Source: VMCP01 sp964527775
GTDB lineage: Bacteria; Bacteroidota; Bacteroidia; NS11-12g; UBA955
Direction of reading: 5' to 3'
NCBI GenBank assembly: GCA_964527775.1
Contig: CAZGQS010000009.1
Location: forward strand, 10,887-74,886
DNA: 64,000 nucleotides
The notes beneath the pieces are model-generated. The model worked only from the letters and a program-made list of their open reading frames with translations. It was not told the DNA's origin and made no database searches. Made by a program: the position numbers and the translations under genes. Shown piece after piece: positions 60,847 to 64,000 of this stretch. Every line of letters starts with the position of its first letter. The stretch's first letter is position 1.

Positions 60847-60876
60847 CATCAGGAAAGTTCTCTATGGTAAAAAAAA

Positions 60877-61503
60877 TCAACGAGTTTGATTTTCCAACAG
60901 GAAACGAAAATCGGGCATAATTTGATAAATTTTCTCTTTCTCTATCTGAGTAATATCTATAAAATAGCAATTTTTACCCGCATTTACCGTTTGTCCACCC
61001 AACCATTGTAGTTGAAACTCTTGTTCAGGAGCTCCTTTTAACCAACGCCTTACCGGCATGGTACAGTACCAGCCCGTCAGGTTTCCTTTTGGATCTCTGA
61101 CTCCAATCATTTGTGAAACGGGACCTATAAGTGTTTGCCTATACAAAGCCGTATCATTGGCATTGTATATCTCCTGAAGTCTTCCCTTAAAGGCAGCTCT
61201 CCCGCCATTGGCGGCAACTATGGATGGATGCAAATAATTCAAGAATTCATCAAAATTACCTCGCCGAAAGGCATCGTTAAAATTCTTTGCACTGGTTTGA
61301 AATGCCCTTCTAATTCGAAAACTATCCAACTCACTGGCGGTTAAATCGCCTTCCACTATGAGTGAATCCTTCGATGGAGTCACAGCTGTTGCTGATCCTG
61401 TATCTGAATTAGATCCCTGGGTTGAATCAGAAGAACATCCCCCGAAAAAACATCCCCCGAAAAAAAAGGCTGCTGCGACAAAAGTCAGTCGTTGAAACTG
61501 CAT
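60877..61503 (-). CDS. Lipoprotein of unknown function
   Basis: This 208-residue protein has a lipoprotein signal with two possible lipobox Cys (GGCFFGGCS, residues 18 and 23). The pair arises from a 15-nt duplication. A Ser/Thr/Asp-rich linker and a globular domain follow, with NDAFRRGNFDEFLNYLHPSIV and WYCTMPVRRWLKG that resembles NTF2-like folds only loosely. A -7 box TAAATTCG lies 4 nt before the ATG, inside the end of the upstream TonB receptor gene. Confidence 0.72.
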   Translation of the reverse strand: MQFQRLTFVAAAFFFGGCFFGGCSSDSTQGSNSDTGSATAVTPSKDSLIVEGDLTASELDSFRIRRAFQTSAKNFNDAFRRGNFDEFLNYLHPSIVAANGGRAAFKGRLQEIYNANDTALYRQTLIGPVSQMIGVRDPKGNLTGWYCTMPVRRWLKGAPEQEFQLQWLGGQTVNAGKNCYFIDITQIEKEKIYQIMPDFRFLLENQTR

Positions 61504-61507
61504 GTCA

Positions 61508-61515
61508 CGAATTTA
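61508..61515 (-). promoter_or_regulatory. -7 box TAAATTCG of the lipoprotein gene
   Basis: TAAATTCG (a TTCG variant of the consensus) lies exactly 4 nt before ATG 61503 and 3 bp downstream of the TonB receptor stop. Confidence 0.45.
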
Positions 61516-61521
61516 CGGCAA

Positions 61522-63726
61522 TTATTGAATACTGAAAGTGACCGTTCCAAGAATCATTCTGGGGGCGTAGGTTCTGTAACCTGCGGGACGCGCCGCCACA
61601 ATGTGCTGCTCGTTGGTCAAATTCTGGGCTGACATTCTGAAAGACCAACGCTTTGAAGCCTCATAATTTACGCTCAAATTATGAACCCAACTGGCTGGCA
61701 AATCATCTACCATCAAACTAGAACTGCTTCGACGAGAGCTGCCATAAACAGACTGCCAGAAGAAATCGAGCGACTTCCATGTGTAGCCCAACATCAAGGT
61801 TCCTTGAGCGGTTGGCATGTAGGGCAAAGGCGCATTAATTTGCACATTCCCCCATTCTTCGAAGGTGCTTTGAAACGAATCTGTAAACCTAGCTTTGGTA
61901 TAAGTTGCTGTTGCTTCGAAAGTGAACTTCTTGTATTTCAATCCATAGCGAGCTTCCACCCCATCTACCAATGCACGTCCACCGTTAAATTGATCTCCAG
62001 AACCTGTACCTCCTGATGCTGCCATATCAGAACCCATCAGTTGATCGTACTCACTTCTAAAATAGGTAACTTGAATGGGCAAGGTGTGATGTTTAACACC
62101 CAATTCGTAGTTGGTGCTTTTCTCCGGAAGCACACCCGGGGTAGAACCCGGAGGAGTAAATCCGCGATGCACACCACCAAATGCCAACCAATTTCTGCTC
62201 ATTCTACGATTGATGCTAAATCCTGGCATTAAGGCATCTACCGAATTTTCTCTGGATTTAATATCTTTATTTTCTCTGTTGGGATTTGATTTTCCGAAAT
62301 CTTCTCTCCATGCTTTCACCGATTCACCTCTAACACCGGCTTGAATAGTCCAAAGTTGATACGAAGCCGTCACTCTGTAATATCCGCTCAACCCTTGAGC
62401 GTAATCAACTCTATTGGCATCGGTACCTGGAGCGCCCCATTTCACAGGGTTAATTTCACCGTTTGCAATTTGATATTCGTCGTTTTGTTGAAAACGATCC
62501 TCATAATCTGCATGAATTCTTGCACCCGCTTCGTGAGTCACCTTAAATGCTGCAACAGAATGCGTCCAAAGTCCTTTAACCTGAATTCCCCTGCTCACAT
62601 AAATTCTTTTATTGGCCTTAATTTGTGCCATTCCCGAATCAGCACCCGTCATTGCTGCCATTTCTTGAGCAAAAGCCGTTGGATTCATCAACACCGAAGC
62701 GATGCTTTTGTAGCCATTTCCGCCATCAATTCTGTCTAATTTATGCCAATTTCGGTCAATATACTGTCTGTAAACATCGGCACGAATCCAACCTTTTTTC
62801 AAATTTGCCGTATAAGACAAGCGGGTCATCAAACGTTGCACATACATGGTATCTCTCGCAGCAGCGGTATACATAACTCTAGGGTTATTCACCGCATCAA
62901 ACTCGGTCATACCTAAATAGGTTTGATTTGATAATTCTTGAGTTCCGCTAGCCATAAACTCCAAATGATGAAGATCTCTCTTATCCAAGTGCTGACCCAC
63001 TTTTATATATCCATCGTTGAGGATATATCCCGATGCATTTTTACCTTTATACTCTTTAAATCCTTGAGCACGACTGCTATTAAATCCAAATCCAACACTA
63101 GTTCTAGGCGCTAAAACCAGCTCTCCTTGAATTGAATTCCTGATTTGTCCGAAGTTTCCGAGGGACGTTGATACAGCCAAATCTGTTTTCTCGTCTAAAG
63201 TAGGCGTAAGGAAATTAATAGCACCTCCGGTTGTCTGAGGGCCAGTAATTAACTGTGCGGACCCTTTAAGGATTTCAATACTGCTGTATTTCCAAGTGGG
63301 GGTGGTAAAATATGCCGCAGGCGATGCGTAGGCTGCAGGAGCGACAGGAATGCCATCTTCTAAAAGGGTAATTCTACTGCTTCTCAAAACACCCGAGCCT
63401 CTCAAACCCACATTCATTCTAAGTCCCCAACCATCTTCTTGTTGAGTATAAACCCCTGGCTGAGATTGGAGCAATTGATTGGCATCTACTTGATCAAATC
63501 GTTTTAATTCTTTTTGTGTAATTAATATTTCCGATCCGCTAAGATGCACAATTTGTCCTACATCTTTTCTTGGAGCCAGAATGGTCACAGATTCAATCTC
63601 AACGGGAGCGATATCAGAGCCGTTGGTAGTATCTTTATAAAAGGGTTTATTTTGGGCATTCACATTCCACACAGCGAGAACGGCCATTGCTACTGCGCTT
63701 GTTCTCAAAATCTTCGACACCATCAT
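61522..63726 (-). CDS. TonB-dependent outer-membrane receptor (FecA-like)
   Basis: This is an outer-membrane transporter probably for an iron chelate or similar ligand. It has a signal peptide (SKILRTSAVAMAVLAVWNVNA) and a plug beginning VDANQLLQSQPGVYTQQEDGWGL. The plug continues with NVGLRGSGVLRSSRITLLEDGIP and GPQTTGGAINFLTP. A 22-strand-type barrel follows, ending RMILGTVTFSIQ. The start is one of two adjacent ATG codons at 63726/63723. No CarboxypepD-like domain or SusD partner is present. The downstream lipoprotein has its own promoter. Confidence 0.9.
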   Translation of the reverse strand: MMVSKILRTSAVAMAVLAVWNVNAQNKPFYKDTTNGSDIAPVEIESVTILAPRKDVGQIVHLSGSEILITQKELKRFDQVDANQLLQSQPGVYTQQEDGWGLRMNVGLRGSGVLRSSRITLLEDGIPVAPAAYASPAAYFTTPTWKYSSIEILKGSAQLITGPQTTGGAINFLTPTLDEKTDLAVSTSLGNFGQIRNSIQGELVLAPRTSVGFGFNSSRAQGFKEYKGKNASGYILNDGYIKVGQHLDKRDLHHLEFMASGTQELSNQTYLGMTEFDAVNNPRVMYTAAARDTMYVQRLMTRLSYTANLKKGWIRADVYRQYIDRNWHKLDRIDGGNGYKSIASVLMNPTAFAQEMAAMTGADSGMAQIKANKRIYVSRGIQVKGLWTHSVAAFKVTHEAGARIHADYEDRFQQNDEYQIANGEINPVKWGAPGTDANRVDYAQGLSGYYRVTASYQLWTIQAGVRGESVKAWREDFGKSNPNRENKDIKSRENSVDALMPGFSINRRMSRNWLAFGGVHRGFTPPGSTPGVLPEKSTNYELGVKHHTLPIQVTYFRSEYDQLMGSDMAASGGTGSGDQFNGGRALVDGVEARYGLKYKKFTFEATATYTKARFTDSFQSTFEEWGNVQINAPLPYMPTAQGTLMLGYTWKSLDFFWQSVYGSSRRSSSSLMVDDLPASWVHNLSVNYEASKRWSFRMSAQNLTNEQHIVAARPAGYRTYAPRMILGTVTFSIQ

Positions 63727-63833
63727 TTTGTTATTTAGAATCTTTCTAATTTGATACAAATCTATACTCAAAATTTGTACCCTGCAAATATTATTTAGAA
63801 TTATTTCAAATAACATGATAAAAGTCATGAAAT

Positions 63834-63950
63834 GGTGATCGGTGATCGGTGGTCGGTGGTCGGTGATCGGCCTTCGGCTGACGGCTGACCGCTGACCGCT
63901 GACCGCTGAGAGCTGAGAGCTGAGAGCTGATAGCTGATAGCTGATAGCTA
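63834..63950. repeat. Heptamer array (GTGATCG/GCTGACC/GCTGAGA/GCTGATA units)
   Basis: About sixteen 7-bp units run from GTGATCG-type at the left to GCTGACC, then GCTGAGA, then GCTGATA at the right. It lies upstream of the TonB receptor gene, next to the terminator. Confidence 0.85.
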
Positions 63951-63954
63951 ATAC

Positions 63955-63981
63955 AAAAAAAGCCTCCGTTTCCGGAGGCTT
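63955..63981 (-). terminator. Terminator of an upstream gene beyond the window
   Basis: An 8-bp GC-rich stem (AGCCTCCG/CGGAGGCT) with loop TTTC has an A-run at its left, i.e. a T-run on the minus strand. It would end a minus-strand transcript from the right, outside the window. Confidence 0.85.
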
Positions 63982-64000
63982 CCACCATTTTATTAAAACA

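Noticed and set aside
63806..63988. 60-residue minus-strand frame at the right end
   Set aside because: The frame is a translation of the heptamer array (SAISSQLSAL-type units) plus terminator sequence.

Overview
The window is a chromosomal segment of a Bacteroidota bacterium, most likely class Flavobacteriia or a close relative. The evidence is type IX secretion (T9SS) C-terminal sorting domains on two proteins, SusC-like and FecA-like TonB receptors, a MenD menaquinone enzyme, a YtxJ bacillithiol-type protein, DUF4271 and DUF5522 proteins, a homocysteine-binding MetH half encoded alone, and promoter -7 boxes of the form TAnnTTTG. No rRNA is present, and one tRNA (His, GTG anticodon) is seen.

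Positions 1-13,350 form an accessory, AT-rich defence island. A decayed IS3-type transposase at the left edge is followed by a four-gene minus-strand operon that reads as a type I Zorya anti-phage system in the order zorB-zorA-zorC-zorD (354-7299). Next come an orphan lipoprotein, a small TIR-like protein, a convergent unknown gene, a small membrane protein and an ADP-ribosylglycohydrolase. Two tandem MntA/HepT (nucleotidyltransferase/HEPN) toxin-antitoxin modules follow, the first with a truncated HepT, and then a frameshifted and deleted DUF1016 (YhcG-type) nuclease gene. The island ends at a large heptamer-repeat array.

Positions 13,361-36,890 carry housekeeping genes: typA, lpdA, an MBL hydrolase, menD, the lipoprotein-ytxJ-thioesterase-smpB operon, a THUMP-like methyltransferase, hemD with DUF4271, hemW, a large Cys-rich T9SS surface protein, a universal stress protein, a TonB receptor, secA with a DUF5522 gene, purH, pyrD and an exported nuclease. 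Positions 37,000-52,300 carry a thioredoxin-domain YyaL-like protein, the three-subunit proton-translocating transhydrogenase, recJ, a GT-C membrane glycosyltransferase, two amino-acid dehydrogenases, a MetH half, a Cys-repeat exported protein and psd. Positions 52,375-58,498 form a minus-strand operon (AAA ATPase, glycosyltransferase, asparagine synthase, flippase-like protein) that looks like a small surface-glycan locus. The right end carries tRNA-His, folE-queD, a transaldolase, a lipoprotein and a TonB receptor.

Two features cut across the window. First, five extragenic arrays of 7-bp units occur, some combined with hairpin modules and several abutting or forming stop codons. Second, at least five genes have a promoter -7 box exactly 4 nt before the start codon, which predicts leaderless transcripts. 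The Zorya operon variant, the heptamer arrays and the leaderless architecture are the most notable observations.
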